Under the pieces are notes generated by a model, which saw nothing but the letters and a program-made list of their open reading frames with translations, did no database searches and had not been told where the DNA came from. The position numbers and the translations under genes were made by a program. A stretch of 64,000 bases of DNA, from contig JAFSOA010000015.1 of NCBI GenBank assembly GCA_017447265.1, positions 124,001 through 188,000 of the forward strand. Direction: 5' to 3'. This document shows, piece after piece, positions 27,555 to 36,296 of this stretch. The stretch is from Bacteroidales bacterium. Its GTDB lineage: Bacteria; Bacteroidota; Bacteroidia; Bacteroidales; UBA932. The first letter of the stretch is position 1. The number at the start of each line of letters is the position of its first letter.

Positions 27555-28117
27555 AAGGCGCTCATGTCGATGGCCGATATGCCGGCGACGCTCTCCATCG
27601 CAAAGGAAGTGCCGCCGGCGGATTCTATCACCACTTTGTGGGTGCCGGCGGCCGCATAATTCCATTTCAGGCCGGCGGCATAATTCTGTTTCTCCCCTTC
27701 CCCGAAGTCCACACGGCCCGTCAGGCCGTTGCCGGTGAGGGTCGGCACCACGAACGTGGAAAGGTTGTGCGTGATGGTCAGTCGCTGGTTGAGCGGCTGT
27801 GCCTGGGTAACAGACACCGAACGCGTCAGATCCTGACAGACAAAGTTGATGGCTCCCTTCCGGATGGAAGAGCCCGTATTGGCGGCAATCGTCACCGAAA
27901 CCGTGGTCGAGCCCTTGTCACCCGACGAAGGACGGATGGTAATCCATGGATCGGCCGTGGCGGTCCACTTGTAATTGGTGGTAACGCTGACGGACGCCGA
28001 ACCGCCTTCTGCCAGCATCGTGATCTGGCCGGTGCTGAGCGTCATCTCAGGATCTTCTTTCTGGCAGGAAGCAAGTGCCAGCACACAAACGAATAACAGC
28101 GAGATATATCTTTTCAT
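27551..28117 (-). CDS. BACON-domain lipoprotein
   Basis: A 188-residue lipoprotein (lipobox LALASC, Cys18) with one BACON-like immunoglobulin domain (about residues 25-105; pattern WTATADPWITIRPSSGDKGSTTVSVT... GAINFVC...SVSVTQA) and a C-terminal beta-rich region. Such domains usually bind carbohydrate, mucin or protein at the cell surface. It begins 6 bases after the C10 protease gene and so is the last gene of the corA-nhaC-protease operon. It could anchor, present or inhibit the protease, but nothing in the sequence proves this. Confidence 0.85.
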   Translation of the reverse strand: MKRYISLLFVCVLALASCQKEDPEMTLSTGQITMLAEGGSASVSVTTNYKWTATADPWITIRPSSGDKGSTTVSVTIAANTGSSIRKGAINFVCQDLTRSVSVTQAQPLNQRLTITHNLSTFVVPTLTGNGLTGRVDFGEGEKQNYAAGLKWNYAAAGTHKVVIESAGGTSFAMESVAGISAIDMSAF

Positions 28118-28123
28118 GGCGTA

Positions 28124-29917
28124 TCAGAAAGTAAGGTTGAGGGAAAGTTGGTCGTTGCCGCGCTTGAGCGTCAGGGTATAGGCGCCTTTCAGCTTCGAGG
28201 CGTCAATGTTCATCTGTACGCCGGCATAGGTAACACAGTCAGACGCGTCTGCGCCGGAAGAGGACTTGAACGTCCAGCTGACATGGTCCTTCGTATCGAT
28301 CGTGACGATCTTGAGCGTCTTCGCATAGGAGAATGTGGTCGCCTCGGCAAGCGTCTGGTTGTCGTAGACCGGAATCTCCGCCACCGTCCCGTCGGTCGTG
28401 TCGTAGAGGAAAGGCATCCACTGGTTCTCGCCCCAGTTTTCGCCGCGGTAGAAGCCGCGGATCCGGTCGCCTTCGAGCGGGAAAGTATTGAGGATGCAGC
28501 TGACGCTGGGATAACCGCGCCAGCTGTGCGAATTCGTCTGCTCATAGTACTGCGAGCCGCTTACGAAATCCTTGATGTTGCCTTCCGCATCGGTAAGCGC
28601 CAGGATGAAATAGCCCGCGAACGGTTGGTTGCTGCCGTTGCAAATGCCACCGACCTTCATGGTGAAATTCTGGCGGGGAACAATCTCACCGCTTGCCTCC
28701 AGGCCTTTGTACTCGGTGCCGCTGGACGCGGTTCCGGTCAGCAGGTAGAGGTATTCCACCGGCATGCCGCCCTTGTCGGGCGCAAGCCCGAAGATGGCGG
28801 AATGGTCCAAAACATACTGTCGCGTCGGTGTCGGCACGAAAGCCGAGAGTGCATAGTAGCCGTTGCTGGAGCCTTCCCAGCCCCAGTTGACGCTCAGGTT
28901 GCCCGCTTCGTCGTAACCGTCCACCAGGAAGGCGTGTCCACCCCCCTCGCGGTGTGCCGCGTAAATCAGCGGATGGTCCTGCAGTTCCTTCTTGAGCATG
29001 TCGAGCCAGACTTCATCCGTATAGTAGGCACGGTAATAGAATGTCGCGGATGCATCGTAGCCCAGGTGGTCAACAGCCTTGCTGCACGCCCTGTAGGTAT
29101 TGGCGCTGGTGGACGCGTTGTATTTGGCCTGTACCATCACGCCGCACTCGAAGACCAGCTGCGCTACGGCGTCAGCTTCCGCCTCGGTAAAGCCTTCGCT
29201 GTAATCCATCTTGATGTTCGCCCAGTCGTACGGCTGGCCCAGTTCCATACCCGGAATGGTGACGTTGGTCCCGTCGGCCGTGTAGGAGTAACTCGGCAGG
29301 GTTCCCTTGCCCGCAGCCGGATAGCCGAAGAAGCGTGCCAGCATGCCCATGGACAACGGAACGCAGCCGGCCACGGCCTGCTTGCCGCCCACTTCGGGTG
29401 CCAGTCTGTTGAAGGGAGCACCCTGCCCCCAGAGCGGCGTGTCATACTTGACGGCCGGCTTGTAGGCAGTGCCACCCTTCGTCCGTACGAAGACGGCATC
29501 CCACTTCCGCAGCGCCTTTGCCCGTTCGTCGGCGGTCGCTTCTCGCGCCAGGGTCACCTGGTCGGCCAACTCGTCGAGCCAGGCACGCAAGTTGTCCGGC
29601 ATATCGGCGCCATGGCCGAAAGAATGGGTGAAAGAATAGCCCAGGATGGGGTTGCAGGCATCGTCGGCCGCCACGATCACGAAGCCGCCGCCGGCACGGT
29701 TGAAGATGTGAAAAGGAGGTTGCTCCTCTCCTGCCTTGGTCAAAGGAGCCGCGGCTCGTTCCACGGGCTGCAGCGGGGCCATCCGCAAGGCCACGTTGCG
29801 GTCGTTCTGGAAGAAGGCGCGGGCCACCTCAGCGGCACGCCGCGCATCGACCGAATCCGCCCGCAAGGGCAGCACGGACAGCAGGATGAGAGACATCAAT
29901 AAAGAGAAGTATTTCAT
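28124..29917 (-). CDS. C10 family (streptopain-like) cysteine protease
   Basis: A 597-residue secreted papain-fold protease: signal peptide 1-20, propeptide about 21-155, mature catalytic domain about 156-365, then a C-terminal beta-rich extension. The catalytic Cys is C185 (AVAGCVPLSM) and His is H328 (GGGHAFLVDGY); N344-W345 in SVNWGWEG completes the active site. The pro-region contains the Spi-type segment FHIFNRAGGGFVIVAADD. C10 enzymes of Bacteroides fragilis and streptopain are the characterised relatives. Its start overlaps the nhaC stop (ATGA), so expression is coupled to a Na+/H+ antiporter. Confidence 0.94.
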   Translation of the reverse strand: MKYFSLLMSLILLSVLPLRADSVDARRAAEVARAFFQNDRNVALRMAPLQPVERAAAPLTKAGEEQPPFHIFNRAGGGFVIVAADDACNPILGYSFTHSFGHGADMPDNLRAWLDELADQVTLAREATADERAKALRKWDAVFVRTKGGTAYKPAVKYDTPLWGQGAPFNRLAPEVGGKQAVAGCVPLSMGMLARFFGYPAAGKGTLPSYSYTADGTNVTIPGMELGQPYDWANIKMDYSEGFTEAEADAVAQLVFECGVMVQAKYNASTSANTYRACSKAVDHLGYDASATFYYRAYYTDEVWLDMLKKELQDHPLIYAAHREGGGHAFLVDGYDEAGNLSVNWGWEGSSNGYYALSAFVPTPTRQYVLDHSAIFGLAPDKGGMPVEYLYLLTGTASSGTEYKGLEASGEIVPRQNFTMKVGGICNGSNQPFAGYFILALTDAEGNIKDFVSGSQYYEQTNSHSWRGYPSVSCILNTFPLEGDRIRGFYRGENWGENQWMPFLYDTTDGTVAEIPVYDNQTLAEATTFSYAKTLKIVTIDTKDHVSWTFKSSSGADASDCVTYAGVQMNIDASKLKGAYTLTLKRGNDQLSLNLTF

Positions 29918-31350
29918 TGTCCAGATGGTTTAATTCGATGGATCCTGAAGTTGGTATATCCGAAGATAACGGCGATCACCGGCGTGATGAAACAGAAGAT
30001 CGCATAGGGAAAATAAGCCAGGGTAGCGATGCCCAGCACGCTGGACTGCACCACGGCGCAGGTATTCCAGGGCACCAGCACGGAACTCACCGTGGCGGAG
30101 TCTTCCAGGGTTCGGCTCAGCACCTCGGGCGCAAGGCCGAAACGCCGGTAAGAATCTTTGAACATGTTGCCCGGCAAGAGAATGGCCATGAACTGGTCGG
30201 ACAAGGTCACGTTGCAGAAGATGCAGCTGACCACCGTCGCCAGGATCAGGCCTCCGGTGCCTTTGACAGAGCGGACAATGCGCTCCGTTATGGTTTCCAC
30301 CATGCCGCAGGCCGAGAGGCAGCCGCCGAAGAGCATCACCGAGAGAATGATCCAGACGGTGTTGATCATCGCCTTCATGCCGCCGGTCGAAGCCAGGTGC
30401 GTGACCAGCGGGTCGGCCGTCTCAAGCGCGACATCGGCCGACATCATCTGGAAGATCGAGCCGAAGAAACGCCGGAAGGCCGTCGCGTCGGGGCCGGCAA
30501 TGTGGTCGATGATCTGCGGCTGGGCGAAGTAGGCCAGCAGGCCGCCTGCCAGGGCCGAGAGGAACAGTGTCACGATGGCGGGCACTTTCTTGTAGATCAT
30601 GAAGATCGTCAGTCCCGGTACCAGCAGATACCAGGGCGAGATATTGAAAACCTCCTGCAAGACAGTCAGCTGGCCATCCATTTCAAGGCTCGATGTGACG
30701 GGCACGACCAGTCCGACCACCGTATAGAAGGCCAGGCAGATGATGAGAGCCGGTATGGTGGTCACAAAGGTATAGCGTACATGGGTATAGAGGTTCACGC
30801 CTGCGATCGACGCCGCCAGGTTGGTGGTGTCACTCAGCGGTGATACCTTGTCACCCAGGTAAGCGCCCGAAATGATGGCGCCGGCCAGCCAGCCCGCGGG
30901 CAGCCCGATGAAACTGCCGGCACCGAACATGGCCAGTCCCACGGTCGCCACCGTGGTCCAGGAACTGCCCGCCAGCATCGAAACCACGGCGCACAGCAGA
31001 AAGGACATCACGATGAAGATGCGCGGGTGAATGAGCTTCAGTCCGTAGACAATCATTGACGGCACGATGCCCGAAAGCATCCATGTAGCCGTCAACGCGC
31101 CGATGGACAGCAGAATGATGATGGCCGGAGCCGTATTCTTGTAATTCTCCCCTATCTTCTCCTCGAACTGATGCCAAGGCACCTTGAGGTAATACAGGCC
31201 GATGAGGGCTGCCACCACAGACGCGCCGAAGAGGGCCAACTGCGACGGGCCGCCCGTCAGCTCATCGCCGAAAATCACGACGCCGACCACCAGCAGGGCA
31301 ATCAGGGTCAGGACGGGCACCAGCGACAGGAAGAGACCGGGCTTCTTCAT
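29914..31350 (-). CDS. nhaC: NhaC-type Na+/H+ antiporter
   Basis: A 478-residue, about 12-helix inner-membrane transporter of the NhaC family. Characteristic stretches are the conserved SGAYLGDKVSPLSDTTNLAAS loop (near residue 170) and repeated glycine-rich helices; the TLSDQFMAILLPGNMF motif lies near residue 395. Expels Na+ (or exchanges an organic anion in malate/lactate-type relatives) against protons. It sits 3 bases after corA and overlaps the C10 protease start by 4 bases, so the ion transporters and the protease are co-expressed. Confidence 0.92.
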   Translation of the reverse strand: MKKPGLFLSLVPVLTLIALLVVGVVIFGDELTGGPSQLALFGASVVAALIGLYYLKVPWHQFEEKIGENYKNTAPAIIILLSIGALTATWMLSGIVPSMIVYGLKLIHPRIFIVMSFLLCAVVSMLAGSSWTTVATVGLAMFGAGSFIGLPAGWLAGAIISGAYLGDKVSPLSDTTNLAASIAGVNLYTHVRYTFVTTIPALIICLAFYTVVGLVVPVTSSLEMDGQLTVLQEVFNISPWYLLVPGLTIFMIYKKVPAIVTLFLSALAGGLLAYFAQPQIIDHIAGPDATAFRRFFGSIFQMMSADVALETADPLVTHLASTGGMKAMINTVWIILSVMLFGGCLSACGMVETITERIVRSVKGTGGLILATVVSCIFCNVTLSDQFMAILLPGNMFKDSYRRFGLAPEVLSRTLEDSATVSSVLVPWNTCAVVQSSVLGIATLAYFPYAIFCFITPVIAVIFGYTNFRIHRIKPSGQ

Positions 31351-31353
31351 GGC

Positions 31354-32301
31354 CTACATCATTTTTTTCCGACGGAAGAACAGGAAGACCCCCACGACAA
31401 TCAGCAGCATCGCGCCCAGCACGATAATCATGTCCCAGGCCCCGCCGACCAGCGGCAGCTGGATGTTCATGCCGTAGATGCTCGCGATCAGGGTCGGCGG
31501 CATGAGCAGCAGCGACACCATCGTGAAAATCTTCATGATTTTGTTCTGTTCCAGGTCAATAAGACCGAGCACCGTATTCTGCAGGTACTCCAGTCGTTCG
31601 AAGCTGAAATCCGTGTGGTTGATCAGGGACGTGATGTCTTTCAGCAGCACCCCCAGTTTTCCGTTGATCACGTCGGGCGTCTTGTCGGAGCGCAGGATGC
31701 TTGAAATCATGCGCTGCTTGTCGACGATGTTCTCGCGGACCAGCATGGTGTTCTCCTGCAGCTGGTTGATGTCGAGGAGGAACTCTTCGTTGACATCCTC
31801 GCCCAGGCTCACGCGCTTGCTGTACTGGCCGATCTCTTTCGACATGAGCTCAATCATGTCCGCGTCCAGGTCGATGCGGTTTTCCAGGATGCCCACCAGC
31901 ACATGGAAGCCCGTGGGATAGAGTTTCGCATTGAAGAGGATGCGGCGCTGGATGTCGGTGAAGCTGCGCAGGGGCACCTGCCGGATGGAGGTGATGGTAT
32001 GGCCGGTCAGCACGAAGGAGACCGACTCCATGGTGTAGTTTTCGGCGCTCGGAATCAGGAAGTTCGTGTTGGCGAAGATCGCATCGAGCGTCTCGGAGTA
32101 GCGCGATGAACTCTCGATCTCCTCTGCCTGCGCACGGCTCTGCAGGGTGGTGTGCAGGAAAAGTTCCACAGCCCGCTTCTCTTCTCCCGTAGGATTGAAG
32201 AGGTCGAGCCACAGGGCATCTTCCATCGTGATCTGATTCAGGATCGCAATCGATTCGGAGACTTCCGCCTGTCCGTTAAGCGTATAAAAGATTTTGATCA
32301 T
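31354..32301 (-). CDS. corA: CorA-family divalent metal transporter
   Basis: A 315-residue Mg2+/Co2+ channel. A long cytoplasmic alpha/beta N-terminus and coiled coil precede two C-terminal helices (about 255-275 and 287-306) with the diagnostic YGMN ion-filter motif between them, and a basic end FFRRKKMM. It is preceded by mqnA on the same strand after a 54-base gap in which I see no hairpin or -7 box. Confidence 0.95.
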   Translation of the reverse strand: MIKIFYTLNGQAEVSESIAILNQITMEDALWLDLFNPTGEEKRAVELFLHTTLQSRAQAEEIESSSRYSETLDAIFANTNFLIPSAENYTMESVSFVLTGHTITSIRQVPLRSFTDIQRRILFNAKLYPTGFHVLVGILENRIDLDADMIELMSKEIGQYSKRVSLGEDVNEEFLLDINQLQENTMLVRENIVDKQRMISSILRSDKTPDVINGKLGVLLKDITSLINHTDFSFERLEYLQNTVLGLIDLEQNKIMKIFTMVSLLLMPPTLIASIYGMNIQLPLVGGAWDMIIVLGAMLLIVVGVFLFFRRKKMM

Positions 32302-32355
32302 GTTCCTCGAGTTTAAGTGTGTATGATTCCGTGAACCGGACCTCCCGTCCGGGCA

Positions 32356-33117
32356 TCAGCACACACATTCTCGAGGGGTCAGCTTCTCCAGGGCCACGCG
32401 ACGGAATTCCGACAGTCCGGCGCGTTTCTCACTATCGAGCGTGAAGGAAATGTTGTCCCGCAGATATCTGTAGGCATACTCCCTGGGAAACTGATGATCG
32501 TATTTTTCTACGGCCTCGGGGATATGGCGGATGCCATATTCGAGGGCCTGGTTGAAGGATTCGATGAAAGAAGGTTCGAGGGGCCGCGAGGCGGTCCAGC
32601 ACGCGAACACGAAAGGCAAATGTTTGAGGGCGATCCACTCGGAGGCCAGGTCATACACATGGCGGAACTCCCCGCCGTGCCGAAGGGCCTTGTCGCCGAT
32701 GAGCAGGTAGCAGCGGGACAGATCGAGTGCGTCGCGCGAAAAATCGAAGGGTTTCAGGCGCGGAGCGATGTGCCACTTCTCGCGGCAGAGATACTGCGTC
32801 AGGAGCACAGAGGTACGGCTGTCCACATCGAGCAGGATCTCGTCGACTTCCTGGACAGGGCGGCCGGAGACCACCAGAACACTGGCCACGGGGCCCGTAG
32901 CGCCGATGCAGAAGTCCGACACGATGGAGGGGTTTTTCAGGTCGCCCAGGGCACCCACGGGCATGATGCCGATGTCGGCCTTCCCCTCCCGCAGCAGGGC
33001 GGCGGAAACCGACGGGGTGCAGAACTGCATGACGATCTCGCCGGGGGCCATCCTGGTCTCCAGCCCGTACAGGAACGGAATCGTGTTCAAGTAGTTGATC
33101 GCAGCTATTCTCACCAT
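32356..33117 (-). CDS. mqnA: Chorismate dehydratase MqnA (futalosine menaquinone pathway)
   Basis: First enzyme of the futalosine route to menaquinone, turning chorismate into 3-enolpyruvyl-benzoate. A 253-residue periplasmic-binding-protein fold without a signal peptide. Supporting motifs: VRIAAINYLNTIPFLYGL at the N-terminus, SVSAALLREGKADIGIMPVGAL (near 38-60), and VDSRTSVLLTQYL (near 100). Start at ATG 33117 because TACCTTTG ends 6 bases before it. No other mqn gene is in the window, so the pathway is inferred from this one gene. Confidence 0.88.
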   Translation of the reverse strand: MVRIAAINYLNTIPFLYGLETRMAPGEIVMQFCTPSVSAALLREGKADIGIMPVGALGDLKNPSIVSDFCIGATGPVASVLVVSGRPVQEVDEILLDVDSRTSVLLTQYLCREKWHIAPRLKPFDFSRDALDLSRCYLLIGDKALRHGGEFRHVYDLASEWIALKHLPFVFACWTASRPLEPSFIESFNQALEYGIRHIPEAVEKYDHQFPREYAYRYLRDNISFTLDSEKRAGLSEFRRVALEKLTPRECVC

Positions 33118-33123
33118 ATCTTG

Positions 33124-33131
33124 CAAAGGTA
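33124..33131 (-). promoter_or_regulatory. -7 promoter box, 6 bases before mqnA ATG
   Basis: TACCTTTG on the minus strand. Spacing identical to kdsC, carbonic anhydrase, the HAD gene and the isomerase-like gene. Confidence 0.6.
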
Positions 33132-33149
33132 AGAATATTTTGTCATTCT

Positions 33150-33279
33150 AGCAATTTGGGGTATTACATTTTCTCACCTTCGCCGGGCAAGCCGGCTCGT
33201 CCCTCCCAAGCGAGCTTGGGCCCCTCCCGTTCATGAGCCACGGGCGGTTACGTTCCAAAATGCAATACCCCAAATTGCT
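33150..33279. repeat. Nested palindromic element, copy C
   Basis: Outer arms 33150-33172 and 33257-33279 are 23 bases each with a single mismatch (the outer 16 match perfectly). The core at 33201-33228 reads CCCTCCCAAGC-GA-GCTTGGG followed by CCCCTCCC, the same frame as copies A and B but with another hairpin sequence. It fills nearly all of the space between mqnA and the symporter gene; its right end is 5 bases from the symporter stop, so it may act as that operon's terminator. Confidence 0.75.
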
Positions 33280-33284
33280 GAAAA

Positions 33285-34805
33285 CTACTTCTTCACGCGG
33301 AACAGCCACATGCCGAAGAAGGTAAGCAGGCCGTTGACAATCAGCAAGGTGAAGCCCAGGTCAAAGCCCCAGTAATGCTTGCTCACCAGGTTGAAGACCA
33401 GGCAGAGCACAGGCGCCGCCACGGCGATCCATGGCGTAGCGCCGTCGCGCACCTTCACTTTCGTCAGGATGCCGAAGAAGAACATGCCCAGCAACGGTCC
33501 GTAGGTATACGAAGCCAGCTTGTAGACTAAGTTCACCACCGCATCGCTGCTGACCACGAAGAGCACGACGATGATCACGAGGAAGAGCAGGGCCACGCCG
33601 GCGTGCACGCGCTTGCGGATGCTTTCCTTGCGGGCATCGGTCAGTTCCTTGCGTCCGTTGAAATTCAGGTAGTCCACACAGAAGCTGGTAGTCAGCGAGG
33701 TCATGGCCGCACCGGCGCTCGGATACGAGGCCGAAATCAGGCCGATCAGGAAGAAGACGCCTGCCCAGACGCCGAAGTACTGGCTGGCGATGGTCGGGAA
33801 GAGTTCGTCGGTCTTGTCGATACCCAGGGCTTCGAAGCCGCCCAGGTGCTGGGCGTACACGCAGAGCAGCGCGCCCATCAGCAGGAAGAAGAAATTGGCC
33901 ACCACGATGATGATGGAGGTCGTATACATATTCTTCTGGGCAGCCTTGATATCCTTGCAGGCCAGGTTTTTCTGCATCATGGCCTGGTCCAGGCCCGTCA
34001 TGGCGATGGTCACGAAGATACCGGCGACGAACTGCTTGATGGCGTTGGTACCGTGGCTCCAGTCCCAGTCGAACCAGCTGGTGAAGCTGTGGCCATAGCC
34101 CACGGTGCCGGCGTTCTCATTGACCGTGGCACCCACGACCGAAAACATCTGCCCGAAGTTCCAGCCCATGTTCTTGCAGATGTAGAAGATCGTCATCCCC
34201 ACGGCCAGCAGCATGAAAGTGGTCTGCAGCACGTCGGTCCAGATGATGGTCTTCACGCCGCCCTTGAAGGTGTAAAGGTAAAGCAGCAGCAGGAACACAG
34301 CCGTGATGAGCGTAAACAGGAGCACCGGCGACATGCGCTGCGACAGGCTGTGCGGCATGAAGGCGAAAAAGACCACGATGACCACGAACACGCGCACGGC
34401 CGCACCCAGGATACGCGACACCATGAACACCGTGGTGCCGGTCTTGTGCGACCTGGGCCCGAAACGCTCTCCCAGATAGGTATAGATCGAGGTCAGGTTC
34501 ATCTTGTAGTAGAGCGGCAGCAGCACCTTGGCGATGATGATGTAGCCTCCCACGAAACCCAGCACCAGCGGCATATAGAAGAAATTCTGCACCCACACGT
34601 TACCGGGGACGGAGATAAAGGTGACGCCCGAAATGGACGCGCCGATCATGCCATAGGCCACCACGGGCCAGGGAGCCTTCTTGTCACCGGAGAAGAAGGA
34701 GCTCGATCCGGCTTTGCGCCCCGTGAGCCAGGAAATCAGGAACAAGAGCGCGGTATAGGCAGCAAAGGCCACGAGGAACCAGACAAAGGGAAATTCGTGT
34801 CGCAT
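33285..34805 (-). CDS. Sodium:solute symporter (SSS family)
   Basis: A 506-residue, about 13-helix inner-membrane transporter of the SSF family. The N-terminal GRKAGSSSFFSGDKKAPWPVVAYGMIGASISGVTFISVPG and the YTYLGERFGPRSHKTGT stretch are typical. As the last gene after a BadF-type kinase, murQ and recR, it is a good candidate for importing an amino sugar such as N-acetylmuramic acid. This resembles the murTKQ cluster known in Tannerella; substrate is inference from context. It starts 3 bases after recR. Confidence 0.88.
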   Translation of the reverse strand: MRHEFPFVWFLVAFAAYTALLFLISWLTGRKAGSSSFFSGDKKAPWPVVAYGMIGASISGVTFISVPGNVWVQNFFYMPLVLGFVGGYIIIAKVLLPLYYKMNLTSIYTYLGERFGPRSHKTGTTVFMVSRILGAAVRVFVVIVVFFAFMPHSLSQRMSPVLLFTLITAVFLLLLYLYTFKGGVKTIIWTDVLQTTFMLLAVGMTIFYICKNMGWNFGQMFSVVGATVNENAGTVGYGHSFTSWFDWDWSHGTNAIKQFVAGIFVTIAMTGLDQAMMQKNLACKDIKAAQKNMYTTSIIIVVANFFFLLMGALLCVYAQHLGGFEALGIDKTDELFPTIASQYFGVWAGVFFLIGLISASYPSAGAAMTSLTTSFCVDYLNFNGRKELTDARKESIRKRVHAGVALLFLVIIVVLFVVSSDAVVNLVYKLASYTYGPLLGMFFFGILTKVKVRDGATPWIAVAAPVLCLVFNLVSKHYWGFDLGFTLLIVNGLLTFFGMWLFRVKK

Positions 34806-34808
34806 GGG

Positions 34809-35423
34809 TCAAGGTTTAAAGGGTTGTCGGTTGGTGATGGAGCGACCCAGGGTCAGCTCGTCGGTATATTCAAGGTCGTCGCCGAAACCCACGCCGCGCG
34901 CGATGGAGGTCACGGTCACGGGATACGGGGCGATCTGCTTGTACAAGTAATAGGCGGTGGTCTCCCCTTCCATGCTGGTGCTCAGGGCCAGCACGACCTC
35001 CTGGATGCCGCCCTTTGCGAGGCGTTCACCCAGTTCCCGGATGCGGAGATCGCCGGGGCCGACCCCGTCGATGGGAGAAATGATGCCGCCCAGGATGTGG
35101 TACAGACCGTTGTACTGGCCGGTGTTCTCGATGCTGAGCACGTCGCGCAGGCTTTCCACCACACAGACCACCGTTGCGTCGCGACGCGTATCGCTGCACA
35201 GAGGGCAGACGCCGTCATCGGAAATCATACCGCAGACGGGGCAATGGCGGACATCCTGCCGCAGGCGCATCAGCGCGCCGGAGAACTGCTCCACATTCTC
35301 GCGGGGCTGGTCCAGCAGGTGCAGCGCCAGGCGCAGGGCGGTCCGGCGACCGACCCCGGGCAGCGTGGCGAGCTGGTCCACGGCCTCTTCGAGCAATGCG
35401 GAGGAGTAATTCCGGCGGAACAT
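34809..35423 (-). CDS. recR: Recombination protein RecR
   Basis: A 204-residue component of the RecFOR pathway, loading RecA at gaps. The N-terminal helix-hairpin-helix (LATLPGVGRRTALRLALHLL, about residues 18-37) is followed by a four-Cys zinc finger (CPVCG...CPLC, about 60-75) and a Toprim domain beginning VVCVVES. Complete. It lies within the kinase-murQ-symporter operon, 15 bases after murQ. Confidence 0.97.
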   Translation of the reverse strand: MFRRNYSSALLEEAVDQLATLPGVGRRTALRLALHLLDQPRENVEQFSGALMRLRQDVRHCPVCGMISDDGVCPLCSDTRRDATVVCVVESLRDVLSIENTGQYNGLYHILGGIISPIDGVGPGDLRIRELGERLAKGGIQEVVLALSTSMEGETTAYYLYKQIAPYPVTVTSIARGVGFGDDLEYTDELTLGRSITNRQPFKP

Positions 35424-35438
35424 CGGCGGAAAGGGCGC

Positions 35439-36266
35439 TTATTTGCGCTTGTCAGGGTTCTGTGCGAAATACGTATCAACTGCGCTGCGGACGGAGCCAT
35501 AGCGCAGCAGCATGGCCTTGGCTTCGCCGTAATCCTCGATCCCGGTCTCGTCCATGATCATCTTGGTGCCGCGGTCCACCAGTTTCTTGTTGGTGAGCTG
35601 CATGTCGACCATCTTGTTGCCTTTCACGTGTCCCATGCGGATCATCGTGGACGTGGAGATCATGTTGAGGATGAGTTTCTGGGCGGTACCCGACTTCATG
35701 CGGGTGCTGCCGGTCACGAACTCGGGACCGACGACGGCCACGATGGGAATCTCAGCGGCGGCGGCCACGGGGGCGTCGGGGTTGCAGGTGATGCAACCGG
35801 TGAGCAGGCCGCGCTTGCGGGCCTCCTCGATGGCGCCGATCACATAAGGTGTGGTGCCGGAAGCGGCGATGCCGATGACGATGTCTTCTTTCGTCGGGCG
35901 GTACGGCTCGATGTCCTTCCAGCCCTGTTCCTTATTGTCTTCCGCACCTTCGGCGGCCCGGCGGATGGCGCTGTCGCCACCGGCCATCAGGCCGATGAAC
36001 AGATCATACGGTGCGCCGTAGGTCGGCGGAATCTCCGAAGCGTCGAGGATGCCGAGGCGGCCACTCGTGCCGGCGCCCAGATAGAAGACGCGGCCATTGC
36101 AGCGCATGCGCTCCACGATGCCGTCGACGAGTTTCTCGATCTGCGGGATACATTCGGCGACGACCTCCGGAACGTGGCGGTCTTCGCGGTTCATGTTCTC
36201 GAGCAGCTCCCGCGTGCTCATCTGGTCGAGGTTCGAATAGTTTGAACTCTGTTCGGTTACTTTCAT
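35439..36266 (-). CDS. murQ: N-acetylmuramic acid 6-phosphate etherase
   Basis: Cleaves the lactyl ether of MurNAc-6-P to GlcNAc-6-P and D-lactate in peptidoglycan recycling. A SIS-domain protein of about 275 residues. Key stretches: TRELLENMNREDRHVPEVV at the N-terminus, FYLGAGTSGRLGILDASE (phosphosugar loop, near residue 60), IGIAASGTTPYVIGAI and FVTGSTRMKSGTAQKLILNM. I prefer ATG 36266 (MKVTEQ); an ATG at 36275 adds MTA but falls inside a repeat that seems to have landed there. Downstream of a BadF-type kinase that could supply its substrate. Confidence 0.95.
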   Translation of the reverse strand: MKVTEQSSNYSNLDQMSTRELLENMNREDRHVPEVVAECIPQIEKLVDGIVERMRCNGRVFYLGAGTSGRLGILDASEIPPTYGAPYDLFIGLMAGGDSAIRRAAEGAEDNKEQGWKDIEPYRPTKEDIVIGIAASGTTPYVIGAIEEARKRGLLTGCITCNPDAPVAAAAEIPIVAVVGPEFVTGSTRMKSGTAQKLILNMISTSTMIRMGHVKGNKMVDMQLTNKKLVDRGTKMIMDETGIEDYGEAKAMLLRYGSVRSAVDTYFAQNPDKRK

Positions 36267-36270
36267 GGCT

Positions 36271-36296
36271 GTCATTCTGAGCGAAGCGAAGAATCT
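36271..36296. repeat. Short dispersed repeat (GTCATTCTGAGCGAAGCGAA type)
   Basis: This 26-base string matches an intergenic sequence I know to recur in many unrelated bacterial genomes. Here it lies exactly in the 28-base joint between the kinase stop codon (36295-36297) and the murQ start, and it supplies the alternative murQ ATG at 36275. I see only one copy in this window. Confidence 0.55.
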
